DNA of 64,000 bases from positions 62,001 to 126,000 of the forward strand of contig JACNLA010000028.1 of assembly GCA_014381745.1 (NCBI GenBank). The letters are read 5' to 3'. The position numbers were made by a program, and so were the translations under genes. The stretch comes from Actinomycetota bacterium. GTDB lineage: Bacteria; Actinomycetota; Acidimicrobiia; Acidimicrobiales; MedAcidi-G1. Of this stretch, positions 1 through 8,654 are shown piece after piece (the first letter of the stretch is position 1; the number at the start of each line of letters is the position of its first letter). Under the pieces are notes generated by a model. That model worked only from the letters and a program-made list of their open reading frames with translations. It was not told where the DNA came from and searched no databases.

Positions 1-1
1 G

Positions 2-658
2 ACCGTCTACGGGGACGACCCGGTGGAACAGGCTCTTCTCTTCCAGGCTGCTGGAGCGCCCTGGGTCCACGTTGTTGACCTTGACGCCGCTCTGACAGGC
101 GAGCCGCTGAACCGATCGGCGCTGGCCGCCGTGGCGGGAGCCCTTGACATACCTGTCCAGGCCGGAGGGGGAGTGCGATCCACCTCGGATGCCAAAGCTC
201 TGTTTGCTGCCGGAGTGGAGCGCGTGGTCATGGGGACAGCAGCACTTGAGGATCCGGACCTCGTTGCACGGGTGGCGGATCTTGGTTCGGTAGCCGTGGG
301 AATCGACGTGAAGGGAACGGACGTGGCCCTCCGTGGCTGGACCCAGGGAAGTGGCCTCACCCTCCGACAGGCCGTCGATCTATTCGATCCGGCGGTGGTC
401 TCCGCATTCGTGGTGACCCAGATACGCCGAGATGGAACCCTCGAGGGCCCGGATCTGGACCTCCTCCGAGAGACAATGAGGGCCACAGGTGTCAACGTGA
501 TCGCCTCCGGTGGAGTTGGTCGGATCGATGATCTCGTCAACGTGGCTGAGCTGAACGAGGCTGGACGCAGGGTCGACGGAATCATCCTCGGGCGGGCCCT
601 CTATGAGGGAGCCGTCGACCTCGAAGAGGCCCTCGCAGCGGTGGGGTCGACACCATGA
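2..658 (+). CDS. hisA: HisA/PriA phosphoribosyl isomerase (5' end outside window)
   Basis: Isomerises ProFAR to PRFAR, the fourth step of histidine synthesis, in the cytoplasm. The reading frame is open to the first base of the window (T-V-Y-G-D-D-P upstream of the first in-window GTG at 23), so the true start lies outside. The visible part is a (beta/alpha)8 barrel: the first half has VQAGGGVR, the second half has [12 protein letters not shown] with the catalytic Asp and the phosphate-binding IASGGVG. A PriA-like RGW is present near the middle. The stop overlaps the hisF start (ATGA), so the two are translationally coupled. In many actinobacteria this enzyme also does the TrpF reaction, but a separate trpF is present at 6841, so dual function is not required here. 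Confidence 0.95.
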   Translation, partial: TVYGDDPVEQALLFQAAGAPWVHVVDLDAALTGEPLNRSALAAVAGALDIPVQAGGGVRSTSDAKALFAAGVERVVMGTAALEDPDLVARVADLGSVAVGIDVKGTDVALRGWTQGSGLTLRQAVDLFDPAVVSAFVVTQIRRDGTLEGPDLDLLRETMRATGVNVIASGGVGRIDDLVNVAELNEAGRRVDGIILGRALYEGAVDLEEALAAVGSTP

Positions 659-1428
659 AGACGGTCAGGGTGATTCCCTGCCTGGACGTGGACAACGGGC
701 GAGTGGTGAAGGGCGTCAACTTCGTTGATCTGAGAGATGCCGGCGACCCCGTGGAGTTGGCGCGGCGCTACGACCTCGAAGGCGCCGACGAGCTCATATT
801 CCTCGACATAACGGCTTCATCGGACTCCCGACAGACAACCGTGGACATGGTCAGTCGTACGGCTGAGGAGGTCTTCATTCCGTTTACCGTCGGAGGAGGA
901 ATCAGGAGCGTCGACGATGCACGGGCGATCCTGCGCGCAGGTGCCGACAAGGTCTCGGTGAACACCGCTGCCGTGGAGCATCCGAAGCTGATATCCGAAC
1001 TGGCCGCAGAGTTCGGCGAGCAGTGCGTGGTCGTGGCGGTCGACGCACGTAGGAGTACCGATGTGGACAGCGGCTACGAGGTGTTCACCCACGGCGGCCG
1101 GAGAGCCACGGGCATCGACGCCGTTGCCTGGGTTGCCCGGGCGACAGGCCTTGGGGCCGGTGAGATCCTCCTCACCTCCATGGACCGTGATGGAACCCGC
1201 GATGGCTTCGACACGCCGATGCTGCTTGCAGTCGGTGAAGCCATCAACGTTCCTCTCATTGCCAGCGGAGGAGTGGGCAGCCTTGACCACCTGATCGACG
1301 GTGCGGTGGCAGGTAGAGCCGACGCGGTTCTGGCTGCATCCATCTTCCACTTCGGTGAGCACACGATCGGCGAGGCGAAGGACCGCCTCGAGGCTGGCGG
1401 CGTGGCCGTCAGGCCGGCTCGCTGCTGA
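655..1428 (+). CDS. hisF: Imidazole glycerol phosphate synthase, cyclase subunit HisF
   Basis: Uses ammonia delivered by HisH to close the imidazole ring, giving IGP and AICAR. The protein is 257 aa, the normal family length. It shows the N-terminal [16 protein letters not shown] with the catalytic Asp, the half-barrel phosphate sites TVGGGIRS and IASGGVGS, and [12 protein letters not shown] carrying the second catalytic Asp. It overlaps hisA by 4 nt. hisH is not in the window and presumably lies upstream. Confidence 0.97.
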   Translation: MKTVRVIPCLDVDNGRVVKGVNFVDLRDAGDPVELARRYDLEGADELIFLDITASSDSRQTTVDMVSRTAEEVFIPFTVGGGIRSVDDARAILRAGADKVSVNTAAVEHPKLISELAAEFGEQCVVVAVDARRSTDVDSGYEVFTHGGRRATGIDAVAWVARATGLGAGEILLTSMDRDGTRDGFDTPMLLAVGEAINVPLIASGGVGSLDHLIDGAVAGRADAVLAASIFHFGEHTIGEAKDRLEAGGVAVRPARC

Positions 1429-1830
1429 ATGCGGAACACATCGGGCACGCCACTGGATACCGTTCCCTCGGTGGACAAACCAGCGATAGCAGCAGTGCCA
1501 GGCCCCGCTGATGCCGACGGGCTACCCATCAAGATGCTCAACGACCGGATTCTCGTTGGCATCGATGACGCTGAAGGCGAGCGAAGGTCCTCTGGCGGCA
1601 TCCTCATTCCTGCTACGGCCCAGATGAGCCGACGTCTCGCATGGGCCGAGGTCATGGCGACGGGACCGAACGTTCGGACAATGGAGATCGGCGATCAGGT
1701 GCTGTTCAACCCTGAGGACCGCTATGAGGTCGAGGTTCGCGGAATTGACTACATCATCTTGCGTGAACGCGACATCCACGCCGTGGCCGCCCAACGCCTC
1801 GAAGAAGGCAGCACCGGTCTCTACCTCTGA
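1429..1830 (+). CDS. GroES/Cpn10-like co-chaperonin family protein
   Basis: A 133-aa protein whose residues from about 36 to 120 match the Cpn10 fold: [14 protein letters not shown] at the start, [12 protein letters not shown] as the mobile-loop-like segment, then [15 protein letters not shown] and [13 protein letters not shown]. The first ~35 residues are extra and low in complexity. The ATG directly follows the hisF stop, and an internal start cannot be excluded. No GroEL gene is nearby. A genuine co-chaperonin normally ends soon after the last beta strand, whereas this one runs on with an EEGSTGLYL tail. It may be a second GroES or a diverged Cpn10-fold protein with another job. Its place inside the his operon is unusual. 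Confidence 0.75.
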   Translation: MRNTSGTPLDTVPSVDKPAIAAVPGPADADGLPIKMLNDRILVGIDDAEGERRSSGGILIPATAQMSRRLAWAEVMATGPNVRTMEIGDQVLFNPEDRYEVEVRGIDYIILRERDIHAVAAQRLEEGSTGLYL

Positions 1831-1885
1831 CAGGCCACGTCGACTGGGTACGACAAACTCGCTTCGGGAGAGGTCGCCCTGACCG

Positions 1886-1898
1886 TAGGCTGGCTGCC
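1886..1898 (+). promoter_or_regulatory. Leaderless-type -10 element for hisI
   Basis: TAGGCT at 1886-1891 followed by 7 nt and then the hisI ATG. No Shine-Dalgarno sequence lies in the gap. The placement puts the expected transcription start at or next to the start codon, and the same spacing recurs at many genes in this window. Confidence 0.55.
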
Positions 1899-2282
1899 AT
1901 GAACCAGCCTTCCTCTGCCCACACGGGCCAACCGATCGACGCAACTGCCGAACAGTTGGCGGCGGTCACCTACAACGCTGACGGCCTGGTGCCGGCGATC
2001 GTTCAGGAATCCGGAACAGGCCGGGTCCTGATGATGGCCTGGATGAACTCTGATTCGTTGAGACAGACCATGGAGACCGGACGCACCTGGTTCTGGAGTC
2101 GCAGCCGGCAGGAGTACTGGTGCAAGGGGGAGACGTCCGGAGACCGCCAGTACGTACGCGAGGCCTACTACGACTGCGACGGTGACACCTTGTTGTTCGT
2201 GGTTGACCAGGAGGGGAACGGTGCCTGCCACACCGGCGAGTACACCTGCTTCTTCCGCCCGTTCGGCCAAGGCGACGCCTGA
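1899..2282 (+). CDS. hisI: Phosphoribosyl-AMP cyclohydrolase HisI
   Basis: Opens the purine ring of PR-AMP, the third step of histidine synthesis, using Zn and Mg. The 127-aa protein has the single-domain length seen when HisE is separate. Visible motifs are [10 protein letters not shown], the [18 protein letters not shown] core, the metal-binding DCDGDT, and the Cys residues in [12 protein letters not shown]. The start is supported by the -10 element 7 nt upstream. trpE follows after 4 nt. Confidence 0.96.
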   Translation: MNQPSSAHTGQPIDATAEQLAAVTYNADGLVPAIVQESGTGRVLMMAWMNSDSLRQTMETGRTWFWSRSRQEYWCKGETSGDRQYVREAYYDCDGDTLLFVVDQEGNGACHTGEYTCFFRPFGQGDA

Positions 2283-2286
2283 CCAC

Positions 2287-3798
2287 GTGGACGGTCCAGG
2301 CAGGGAGGCCTTTGGCAGGCTGGCCAGCTCCCACAGCGTCGTTCCGGTGTGGAGCGAGTTGTTGGCCGACCTGACGACGCCGGTTGCCCTGTTCACGCGG
2401 TGTGTCGGCGACGGGGACGGGTTCCTGCTGGAGAGCGTCGACAGGGGTGAGACATGGGGCAGATGGTCCTTCATCGGTCTGAACCCATCGTTGACCCTCA
2501 CGCTCGCCGACGGCAGCCTCACGGTGAAAGGAGCACTTCCCGAAGGAATACGCACCGATAGCGGTCTGCTGGTTGCGATGCAGGGAATGCTCGAACACTA
2601 CCGGTCACCGGAAATCGAGGGCCTTCCACCGCTCCACGGGGGCCTCATGGGCTTCCTCGGCTACGACGTGGTCCGCGAGGTCGAGGATCTGCCAGACGTA
2701 CCACCAGACGACCGCGGGTTTCCTGACGGTGTGATGTCGGTGATCGGAGACATGGTCGCCATCGACCACTGGCGCCAGAGGGCTGTGCTCATCGCCAATG
2801 TCATCGTGCCCGATGACGCCGACGAGGCGACCCTCGACACCCTGTACGGCGAAGCCTTGAAACGTCTCGACGATCTCGCCGCTGCCGGCGCCAGACCACT
2901 AGACGAACCGCTCATGGCCCCACCAGACCCAAAAGACGTACCACCAGAGACAACCTCCAGCATCAACCGCGAGGAGTACTGCCTCGCTGTCGAAGCGGCC
3001 AGAGAGCACATTCTGGCGGGAGACGTCTTCCAGGTGGTCCTGTCGCAGCGGTTCGACGTCGAGCTGGATGCGGAGCCCTTCGACGTCTACAGGGTGCTGC
3101 GGCAGATCAACCCCAGCCCTTACATGTACTTCCTGCGCTACCCGGAGATGACGGTTGTCGGCTCCTCACCAGAGCCGATGGTCCAACTGCTCGGAGGACG
3201 TGTCATCTCGAGGCCCATAGCCGGAACCAGACGCCGGGGCAGCTCCGACGTCGACGACAAGAGGATGGCCGCAGAACTCATCGAGGACCCGAAGGAGCGG
3301 GCTGAGCACGTGATGCTCGTGGACCTGGCCCGCAACGATGTCGGGAGGGTTGTCCGCTTTGGCACAGAAGAGGTTGAGGAGATGATGACCCTTGAGCGCT
3401 ACAGCCACGTCATGCACCTGACCAGCCAGGTCTCGGGAGAGTTGGCGAAGGGCTGCACACCGGTAGACGTGTTGAGGGCGACGCTGCCGGCCGGGACGGT
3501 CTCGGGAGCACCAAAGGTGCGGGCAATGGAGATAATCGACCAACTCGAACCCGTAAAGCGCGGCCCCTACGCGGGGGTGGTCGGCTACTTCGACTTCTCC
3601 GGCAACATTGACACTGCGATCGCGATCAGGACGATGCTGGTAAAGGACGGAATCGCCTCGGTCCAGGCAGGTGCCGGCATCGTTGCTGACAGCGTTCCGG
3701 AGGCGGAATACGAGGAGTGTCGCAGCAAGGCGCGGGCTCTTCTCGTGGCAATACCGGCGGCACGCCGAATGACGGCGGCACGCACAGGGGTCAGCTGA
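2287..3798 (+). CDS. trpE: Anthranilate synthase component I TrpE
   Basis: Converts chorismate plus ammonia (from TrpG) to anthranilate, the first committed step of tryptophan synthesis. At 503 aa it is normal for the family. The N-terminal regulatory part contains LLESVDRGETWGRWSFIG, including an LLES-type tryptophan feedback element. The C-terminal chorismate-binding domain has DVFQVVLSQRF, SPEPMV, RPIAGTRRRG, RAEHVMLVDLARNDVGRV, TVSGAPKVRAMEIID and YAGVVGYFDF. I chose the GTG 4 nt after the hisI stop, because the frame stays open further upstream only inside hisI, where the residues are not TrpE-like. trpG is not in the window. Confidence 0.95.
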   Translation: MDGPGREAFGRLASSHSVVPVWSELLADLTTPVALFTRCVGDGDGFLLESVDRGETWGRWSFIGLNPSLTLTLADGSLTVKGALPEGIRTDSGLLVAMQGMLEHYRSPEIEGLPPLHGGLMGFLGYDVVREVEDLPDVPPDDRGFPDGVMSVIGDMVAIDHWRQRAVLIANVIVPDDADEATLDTLYGEALKRLDDLAAAGARPLDEPLMAPPDPKDVPPETTSSINREEYCLAVEAAREHILAGDVFQVVLSQRFDVELDAEPFDVYRVLRQINPSPYMYFLRYPEMTVVGSSPEPMVQLLGGRVISRPIAGTRRRGSSDVDDKRMAAELIEDPKERAEHVMLVDLARNDVGRVVRFGTEEVEEMMTLERYSHVMHLTSQVSGELAKGCTPVDVLRATLPAGTVSGAPKVRAMEIIDQLEPVKRGPYAGVVGYFDFSGNIDTAIAIRTMLVKDGIASVQAGAGIVADSVPEAEYEECRSKARALLVAIPAARRMTAARTGVS

Positions 3799-3819
3799 GC
3801 CGCCGTCTGCTGCGCTCCC

Positions 3820-5196
3820 TCAGGAATCAGACGGGATGGTGACCACCAGCTTGGCGCCCCGACCTGACAGAGATTCCGCTGAAACGGATCCTCCCATTGC
3901 CTGCACGAGTTCCCTGACTATCGCCAGACCGAGTCCTGAGCCGGATTCGTGGCCGGCTGGTTTCCGCTTGGACACGTAGAGCCTCTCGAACACATGGGGA
4001 AGGTCCTCGCTGGCAATGCCCGGCCCGTCGTCGGCGACGCTCAGGTTGACCTGTCCGGGCGTTGATGTGACCTCGATGTCGACTCTGCCTGCAGCGTGGC
4101 GAAGAGCGTTCTCAATGAGGTTCCCGACGACCTGCCCCCAGCGGTCGCTATCGATTCGGGCCGTGGCCGGATCTCCCGGTGTGCGAACTACGAGACGAAC
4201 CTCTCGGCCGGAAGCTTCAGGCTCAAAAGCCGTGGCTGCCTTCTCGGTTGCAGCACCGACATCGGCCGAATGGAGATCAAGGTTGAATCGTCGTGAGTCA
4301 AGCCTGGCCAAGTCGAGAAGATCATGTATTAGGCGATCCAGACGGTGCGCCTCATCGAGGATGACCCCGCCCGCTCGGCTGGCATCATCGATGGTCCCGT
4401 CGCTGAGCGCCTCGGCGTATCCCTGGATTGATGTCATCGGGGTTCGAAGGTCATGCGAGACGGACAAAAGGAACTGCCGCTCAAGGCCCCGGGACCTCTC
4501 AAGGCTCTCCGCCATGGCGTTCACGGCCCTGGCCAACTCGGCATGCTCGTCATGGCTGTCAGCTGGTGGCTCAGGAAGGCGCGTGTCCAGTTCGCCGGCG
4601 GCAATCTTGCGAGTGGCCGCGGTCGCCTCGACGAGTGGCCTGGCCAGGTTGCGGCTAAGACGGAGGGCAATCGCAGCAGCACCTACGAGGGTCACAGCAG
4701 CTGCGAACAGAAACCACGTTCCGGCAGGACCAATGGGAGCGATGAGGCCACTGCTCACAACCACGATGATGGTGGGCCCCGGTGCGTCCCGGGGGGCGAA
4801 GGTGGCTGCCGCCCATGCATTCTCAGATGCTCGACCGCTGCTGTTCCCGGTTGCGGCCAGCACCTCCAGATCCAGATCTGGGACAGTGAGGCCCTCCGGT
4901 AGTTCGGCGAGCACCCTGGCGGGCATGTTCGAATGCGGCATGGCGAGGACCACGCCGATGTTCTCCACGCCCAGTGATGCACTCAGGCGCTGCATTCGAC
5001 CCCTTGTCAGGAGCACGTGGGCGTCCTCGGCGACCGAGTCACCGATCACTGCAGCAAGCGTCGTGGCGCTGTTCTCAAGGTGCTCCACGGTCGTGTCGTA
5101 GGCAGCCAACCTGACAAGGACGACCGTCACCACCCCCACAGCGAGCAACGCGGCGATGACCGCACCGACTAGCGCCGTGAGTATTCGTCTACGCAT
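3820..5196 (-). CDS. Two-component sensor histidine kinase
   Basis: A 458-aa membrane kinase. It starts with MRRR and a transmembrane helix (about residues 5-27), followed by a ~125-residue extracytoplasmic sensor region. A second helix near 160-180 leads into HAMP (SRNLARPLVEA, AAGELDTRLP). HisKA has the phospho-acceptor His in FLLSVSHDLRTPMTS. HATPase has NLIENALRHA, DDGPGI and GSGLGLAIV. The ATG at 5196 was chosen because it directly precedes the first membrane helix and lies 10 nt after the regulator's stop. It shares an operon with the response regulator upstream and converges with trpE. The signal is unknown. Confidence 0.93.
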   Translation of the reverse strand: MRRRILTALVGAVIAALLAVGVVTVVLVRLAAYDTTVEHLENSATTLAAVIGDSVAEDAHVLLTRGRMQRLSASLGVENIGVVLAMPHSNMPARVLAELPEGLTVPDLDLEVLAATGNSSGRASENAWAAATFAPRDAPGPTIIVVVSSGLIAPIGPAGTWFLFAAAVTLVGAAAIALRLSRNLARPLVEATAATRKIAAGELDTRLPEPPADSHDEHAELARAVNAMAESLERSRGLERQFLLSVSHDLRTPMTSIQGYAEALSDGTIDDASRAGGVILDEAHRLDRLIHDLLDLARLDSRRFNLDLHSADVGAATEKAATAFEPEASGREVRLVVRTPGDPATARIDSDRWGQVVGNLIENALRHAAGRVDIEVTSTPGQVNLSVADDGPGIASEDLPHVFERLYVSKRKPAGHESGSGLGLAIVRELVQAMGGSVSAESLSGRGAKLVVTIPSDS

Positions 5197-5206
5197 CAGG
5201 AGAGCC

Positions 5207-5884
5207 TCATCCCAGCCTGTATCCGACACCCGGGACCGTCTTGAGGGGCAGGTTCGGCCCCAGCTTGCGGCGGAGTTGTCGGACGTGAACATCCACGGTG
5301 CGTTCGTCTCCCACCCAGTCGACCTCCCAGGCTCCGTCAAGAAGCTGACGGCGGCTTAGGGCCAGCCCCCGGTTCTCGAGGAGAAACAGCAGAAGGGAGA
5401 GCTCCTGAGCGGCCAACGCTACGGGTTCAGCGTCCCGTAGAACCTCGAGGCGTGCAGTGTCAACCGCGATGTCTCCGAACTCGTGAACTGCGCCAACCGG
5501 ATCCCGTGGAGTTCCGGAACGCCGCAAAATGGCCTTGACGCGGGCTGCCAGCTCTCTCGGGCTGAATGGCTTTGTCACGTAGTCGTCCGCACCCAGCTCA
5601 AATCCGACGACCCTGTCGATCTCGTCGTCGCGAGCTGTCAACATGATCACCGGAACGTCAGATGTGGCCCTGATCCTGCGACAGCACTCGAAACCGTCGA
5701 TCTCGCCCGGAAGGCCGATATCCAAGATGACCAGATCGGGGGAGCGCTGCCCGATGACCTCGAGAGCCTTCTCACCGGTGGAGGCCTGATAGACGCGATG
5801 GTCGTCGCGTCGGAGGTATAGATCGACAAGATCGGCAATATTCGGGTCGTCCTCAACGACCACGACCACCGCCTGCTCTGACAT
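5207..5884 (-). CDS. OmpR/PhoB-family response regulator
   Basis: A 225-aa DNA-binding regulator partnered with the kinase that follows. The receiver domain has the acidic pair ED at 11-12, the phospho-acceptor Asp55 in VILDIGLPG, the Thr of MLTARDD and the Lys of YVTKPFSPREL. The C-terminal winged helix (about 130-225) ends in GDERTVDVHVRQLRRKLG and VPGVGYRLG, typical of the OmpR class. The ATG at 5884 begins the receiver domain, and further upstream sequence is not conserved-looking. Two near-identical 11-bp direct repeats upstream (5925-5946) are candidate binding sites, suggesting autoregulation and possibly control of the divergent trpC. Confidence 0.94.
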   Translation of the reverse strand: MSEQAVVVVVEDDPNIADLVDLYLRRDDHRVYQASTGEKALEVIGQRSPDLVILDIGLPGEIDGFECCRRIRATSDVPVIMLTARDDEIDRVVGFELGADDYVTKPFSPRELAARVKAILRRSGTPRDPVGAVHEFGDIAVDTARLEVLRDAEPVALAAQELSLLLFLLENRGLALSRRQLLDGAWEVDWVGDERTVDVHVRQLRRKLGPNLPLKTVPGVGYRLG

Positions 5885-5924
5885 GACACCTCCATGCTGG
5901 CACGCCCGGTGACGTCGCCACGCA

Positions 5925-5946
5925 CCCCGATGATGCCCCGACGATG
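5925..5946. promoter_or_regulatory. Tandem 11-bp direct repeat, candidate response-regulator box
   Basis: CCCCGATGATG at 5925-5935 is followed immediately by CCCCGACGATG at 5936-5946, identical in 10 of 11 positions. A weaker pair lies at 5974-5989 (CCCCGATATT then GCCCGA). PhoB/OmpR-class regulators bind direct repeats one helical turn apart, and a gene of that class starts 41 nt away on the minus strand. The assignment is inferred from position and spacing. Confidence 0.5.
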
Positions 5947-6010
5947 TGATGAAACGGTTATGGCCGAGAAACGCCCCGATATTGCCCGACATCCCCCTGC
6001 GGTCGCTGGT

Positions 6011-6023
6011 TAGCCTCCCTTGC
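6011..6023 (+). promoter_or_regulatory. Leaderless-type -10 element for trpC
   Basis: TAGCCT at 6011-6016, then 7 nt, then the GTG of trpC, with no ribosome-binding site between. The spacing equals that at hisI and trpF and supports the choice of the GTG at 6024. Confidence 0.55.
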
Positions 6024-6830
6024 GTGGCGACCTATCTGGACCGCATCCTCGAGCATCACCGTGCTGTTGCTTCCGCTGATGACCGCTCCCTTGATGCCCT
6101 CATCGAGCAGGCGCTGGCGGTTGCCGAGCCGCGAGGCTTTCGCCTCGCCATCCAATCGGTGGACGATGACCTTATGGCCGTAATTGCAGAGGTCAAGCGT
6201 AGATCTCCATCAAGGGGCGACCTGGCGGTGGACCTTGACCCGGCCGAGACCGCATCTGCCTACGTGGCGGGCGGGGCTGTGTGTCTCTCGGTCCTCACAG
6301 ACGGCGAGCACTTCGGAGGTTCCGCCGCAGATCTTCGATCAGCGCGAGCGTCGGTTCCCGTACCGGTGCTCCGGAAGGACTTCACGGTTGACGCCCGCGA
6401 TGTGTGCGATGCCGCCCTGATGGGAGCCGACGCGGTCCTGCTGATAGCGGCGGCCCTTGATGACTCCGAATTGGCTGATTTCATGGCCCTGGCCGGGGAG
6501 TTGGGCCTGGATGCCCTTGCTGAGGTGCACGACGAGGCCGAGTTGGAGCGTGTCCTTGTCGCGGGAGCCGACATTGTCGGGGTTAACCAGCGGGACCTGG
6601 TCACATTTGAGGTGGATCCGGACCGAGCGCGCCGCGTGGGAGCATCCATTCCACCTGGAGTGGAGCGCGTTGCCGAGTCGGGGGTCAGGGGGCCAGAGGA
6701 TGCAGGCGCCCTGTACGACGCCGGATTCAGGGCAGTCCTGGTGGGGGAGTCCCTGGTTACGTCCGGAGACCGAAGCGGTGCTGTGGCTGCCCTGGTTGCA
6801 GCAGGGTCGGCCGGGGCCGGAGCGGGGTAG
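6024..6830 (+). CDS. trpC: Indole-3-glycerol phosphate synthase TrpC
   Basis: Closes the indole ring from CdRP, releasing CO2. The 268-aa barrel enzyme has VIAEVKRRSPSRG with the catalytic Lys, the downstream PVLRKDFTVD with the second Lys, GLDALAEVHDEAEL, GVNQRDLVTFEVD and the phosphate site AESGVRGPED. The GTG at 6024 gives the usual family N-terminus (YLDRILEHHR). An earlier ATG in the frame would add residues unlike the family. The stop codon TAG doubles as the first three bases of the -10-like hexamer before trpF. Confidence 0.95.
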   Translation: MATYLDRILEHHRAVASADDRSLDALIEQALAVAEPRGFRLAIQSVDDDLMAVIAEVKRRSPSRGDLAVDLDPAETASAYVAGGAVCLSVLTDGEHFGGSAADLRSARASVPVPVLRKDFTVDARDVCDAALMGADAVLLIAAALDDSELADFMALAGELGLDALAEVHDEAELERVLVAGADIVGVNQRDLVTFEVDPDRARRVGASIPPGVERVAESGVRGPEDAGALYDAGFRAVLVGESLVTSGDRSGAVAALVAAGSAGAGAG

Positions 6831-6840
6831 CGTCGCGGCG
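6828..6840 (+). promoter_or_regulatory. -10-like element for trpF overlapping the trpC stop codon
   Basis: TAGCGT at 6828-6833, of which TAG is the trpC stop codon, followed by 7 nt and the trpF ATG. It could give an internal leaderless transcript for trpFBA. A chance match is more likely here than elsewhere because TAG is already fixed as a stop. Confidence 0.4.
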
Positions 6841-7500
6841 ATGTTCATCAAGATCTGTGGGATCACCCGCGAGGAGGATGCGCTGCTTGCCACGGCCCTC
6901 GGGGCCGATGCCGTGGGCTTCGTGTTTGCCCCGTCCACCCGGCAGGTAGCGCCGTCGATTGCCGCTGACATTGCGCGACGTCTGCCCGCCGACATCATGA
7001 CCGTTGGGGTATTTCGCGACGAAAGCCCCAAACGAGTTGTCGAGATCGTCAACAGCGCAGGTCTCCGAGCCGCCCAACTGCACGGCCACGAAAGCCCCGA
7101 GGACTGCCGATGGGTATCTGAAAGAGTTCCCGTCACCATCAGGGCGCTTTCCGCGGGCTCCCCGGATCTGGAGCGGTTCGACGAGTTCGGAGCCGATCTC
7201 CTGCTACTGGACTCCCCCCTGCCGGGTTCCGGCGAGGTGTTCGACTGGGCCATGGCCGAGGGAGCACCTGGACAGCGGCAGATGCTCCTGGCCGGTGGGC
7301 TGGACCCAAGCAACGTGGCTACGGCGATCGAGCGTGTAGGGCCCTTTGGCGTCGATGTATCCAGCGGTGTCGAGAGCTCACCGGGCCGCAAGGACCCCCG
7401 CCTCCTGAGGGCGTTCATCGAGGCGGCCCGGGCCGCCACGCCGGCAGCGACCAGCGTTGAATCATCGAGGCCCCGACCGTTCGACTGGGAGGTTGAGTGA
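6841..7500 (+). CDS. trpF: Phosphoribosylanthranilate isomerase TrpF
   Basis: Converts PRA to CdRP, the step before TrpC. The 219-aa protein begins [14 protein letters not shown] with the catalytic Cys. It continues with [43 protein letters not shown] with the catalytic Asp region, [10 protein letters not shown] and [16 protein letters not shown]. The ATG at 6841 gives this standard N-terminus. Many actinobacteria lack trpF because PriA does both reactions, so its presence is worth noting. Its end overlaps trpB. Confidence 0.95.
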   Translation: MFIKICGITREEDALLATALGADAVGFVFAPSTRQVAPSIAADIARRLPADIMTVGVFRDESPKRVVEIVNSAGLRAAQLHGHESPEDCRWVSERVPVTIRALSAGSPDLERFDEFGADLLLLDSPLPGSGEVFDWAMAEGAPGQRQMLLAGGLDPSNVATAIERVGPFGVDVSSGVESSPGRKDPRLLRAFIEAARAATPAATSVESSRPRPFDWEVE

Positions 7501-8654
7501 TGGCGCTCTCTGATCCGACGCCGGAGGGCCGTTTCGGTGAGTTTGGGGGCCGATTCGTACCCGAGACCCTTGTTCCCGCCTGCCGTCTGATCGAAGAGGC
7601 GTTCAGCGAGGCATGGCTTGATCCGGCTTTCCGTGCCGAACTGGATGGGCTCCTGACGAACTATGCCGGCCGACCATCACCGGTGACGGAGTGCCCCACA
7701 TTGTCTGAAGAACTTGGCCTGAGGCTGCTCCTGAAGCGCGAGGACCTCAACCACACGGGTTCCCACAAGATCAACAACGTCCTGGGTCAGGCGCTTCTTG
7801 CCAGGCGAATGGGAAAGTCCCGTCTACTGGCTGAGACCGGAGCCGGGCAGCATGGGGTTGCGACCGCCACGGCTGCTGCTCTGCTCGGAATGGAGTGCTG
7901 TGTCTACATGGGTGAGGTCGACGTGGCCCGCCAGGAACTGAACGTGTTCCGCATGCGACTGCTCGGTGCCGAGGTGCGCACAGCGATGTCAGGGAGCCGC
8001 ACGCTCAAGGATGCAATCAACGAGGCCATGCGCGACTGGGTCGCGACCGTCGAGGACTCGTACTACTGCCTCGGGTCCGTGATGGGCCCGCATCCGTACC
8101 CGTTCATGGTCAGGACCTTCCAGGAGGTCATCGGCACCGAGGCACGCCGTCAGTGCGAGGAACTCCTCGGTGGGGTCCCCGACGTCGTGTGTGCCAGCGT
8201 CGGTGGCGGCTCCAACGCCATCGGCATCTTCTCAGGATTCGTCGACTCGGACGCCCAGTTGGTGGGCGTTGAGCCTGCGGGCGGTGCCGCAGTCGGGCGA
8301 GGTGTGCCCGGCGTGGTGCACGGATCCGCTTCATATCTCATGCAGGACGAGTTCGGTCAGGTGCTCGAGGCCGAGTCCATCAGCGCAGGCCTCGACTACC
8401 CCGGGGTGGGGCCGGAACACAGTTATCTGGCGGCTACCGGTCGTGCCCGGTATGAATCAGTTACCGACGCCGAGGTGGTCGAGGCGTTCCAACTGCTCAG
8501 CCGGACCGAGGGGATCATTCCAGCCCTGGAACCTGCACATGCTCTGGCATGGGTGTCACGCGAGAGAGAATCGCTTGCTGGGGGCTCGGTGCTGTTGAAC
8601 CTCTCTGGTCGCGGCGACAAGGACGTTGCGCAGATGATGGAGATCCTCTCGTGA
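7500..8654 (+). CDS. trpB: Tryptophan synthase beta subunit TrpB
   Basis: PLP enzyme that condenses indole with serine, in an alpha2-beta2 complex with TrpA. It is 384 aa from the ATG at 7500; the preceding GTG at 7497 is an equally coupled start that would add one residue. The N-terminus reads [13 protein letters not shown]. The PLP Lys90 lies in [23 protein letters not shown], the phosphate-binding VGGGSNAIG and the C-terminal [11 protein letters not shown] are all standard. The start overlaps the trpF stop and the stop overlaps the trpA start. Confidence 0.97.
   Translation: MALSDPTPEGRFGEFGGRFVPETLVPACRLIEEAFSEAWLDPAFRAELDGLLTNYAGRPSPVTECPTLSEELGLRLLLKREDLNHTGSHKINNVLGQALLARRMGKSRLLAETGAGQHGVATATAAALLGMECCVYMGEVDVARQELNVFRMRLLGAEVRTAMSGSRTLKDAINEAMRDWVATVEDSYYCLGSVMGPHPYPFMVRTFQEVIGTEARRQCEELLGGVPDVVCASVGGGSNAIGIFSGFVDSDAQLVGVEPAGGAAVGRGVPGVVHGSASYLMQDEFGQVLEAESISAGLDYPGVGPEHSYLAATGRARYESVTDAEVVEAFQLLSRTEGIIPALEPAHALAWVSRERESLAGGSVLLNLSGRGDKDVAQMMEILS

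Noticed and set aside
2283-2400. Tryptophan leader peptide or T-box before trpE
   Set aside because: trpE starts 4 nt after hisI, leaving no room, and no Trp-codon run or T-box pairing is visible.
4016-5101. Long plus-strand open frame opposite the histidine kinase
   Set aside because: It is Arg/Ser-rich shadow of the kinase gene; the minus-strand frame has HAMP, HisKA and HATPase motifs in order.
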